Positions 43,549 through 43,556 of a stretch of 43,556 bases of DNA are shown here, piece by piece. The notes beneath the pieces are model-generated. The model saw only the letters and a list, made by a program, of their open reading frames with translations, was not told where the DNA came from and did no database searches. Every line of letters begins with the position of its first letter. Positions within the stretch are counted from its first letter, which is position 1. The position numbers and the translations under genes are program-made. The stretch is taken from NCBI RefSeq assembly GCF_003130405.1, contig NZ_QEAS01000001.1:485762-529317 (forward strand), in the 5' to 3' direction. Source of the stretch: Pararcticibacter amylolyticus. Its GTDB lineage: Bacteria; Bacteroidota; Bacteroidia; Sphingobacteriales; Sphingobacteriaceae.

Positions 43549-43556
43549 TACTTTTG
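43549..43556 (+). promoter_or_regulatory. -7-like box at the right edge
   Basis: TACTTTTG, a perfect TAnnTTTG match, forms the last 8 nt of the window. It suggests a plus-strand gene starting just outside. The 250 nt between mscL and this box show no coding signal. Confidence 0.35.

Noticed and set aside
1-43556. CRISPR array, prophage, integrative element or toxin-antitoxin module
   Set aside because: No regularly spaced repeats, integrase, phage structural genes or small paired toxin-antitoxin genes were found on either strand.

Overview
The window is chromosomal DNA of a Bacteroidota bacterium, most likely Sphingobacteriia/Chitinophagia (Pedobacter-like). The reasons are two SusC/SusD pairs, LytS/LytTR two-component systems, a DUF4468 protein, a MetRS with a KLSTS signature and a C-terminal tRNA-binding domain, very few Shine-Dalgarno sequences, and repeated TAnnTTTG -7 promoter boxes. 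No phage, plasmid, CRISPR or rRNA genes are visible. The only mobile DNA is a decayed IS1182-type transposase.

Layout. 1-0.4 kb: PadR regulator (minus). 0.8-6.1 kb: A+T-rich operon of SusC, SusD and a lipid-binding lipoprotein, closed by a strong terminator and followed by the IS1182 remnant (6.25-7.0 kb). 7.1-10.3 kb: LD-carboxypeptidase divergent from metG, with tRNA-Arg(CCT) 7 nt after metG and a shared terminator. 10.2-11.3 kb: gene debris and a DUF4468 protein. 11.5-14.2 kb: GH78 alpha-L-rhamnosidase preceded by a large dyad. 14.3-16.0 kb: minus-strand module of carboxymuconolactone-decarboxylase protein, SDR and a collapsed AraC pseudogene. 16.2-26.0 kb: LytS kinase, 21-bp-period direct repeats, secreted zinc metalloprotease, SusC, SusD, terminator, LytTR regulator. 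This reads as one self-regulated locus for peptide or protein-derived nutrients.

26.2-30.4 kb: alpha/beta hydrolase, secreted alkaline-phosphatase-fold protein, DJ-1/PfpI protein, and a repeat-containing lipoprotein. 30.5-32.8 kb: rtcB-prfH (minus), a predicted ribosome rescue and RNA repair pair, behind a leader of about 280 nt that holds hairpins and a 15-codon upstream ORF. 32.8-36.2 kb: AraC, SDR, two small membrane proteins and a DEDDh exonuclease (all minus). 36.4-39.3 kb: lipoprotein, PQQ-type sugar dehydrogenase with its cytochrome c, and an NTF2-like lipoprotein. 39.5-42.9 kb: Spy-like helical protein, serine-hydrolase lipoprotein, and a second LytS/LytTR pair, tightly packed. 42.9-43.3 kb: mscL.

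The most notable points are the metalloprotease-SusCD locus flanked by both halves of a LytS/LytTR system with a candidate regulator site, the rtcB-prfH leader with its upstream ORF, and the twin palindromic operator at the rhamnosidase gene. All functional calls come from reading motifs by eye; no database search was run.
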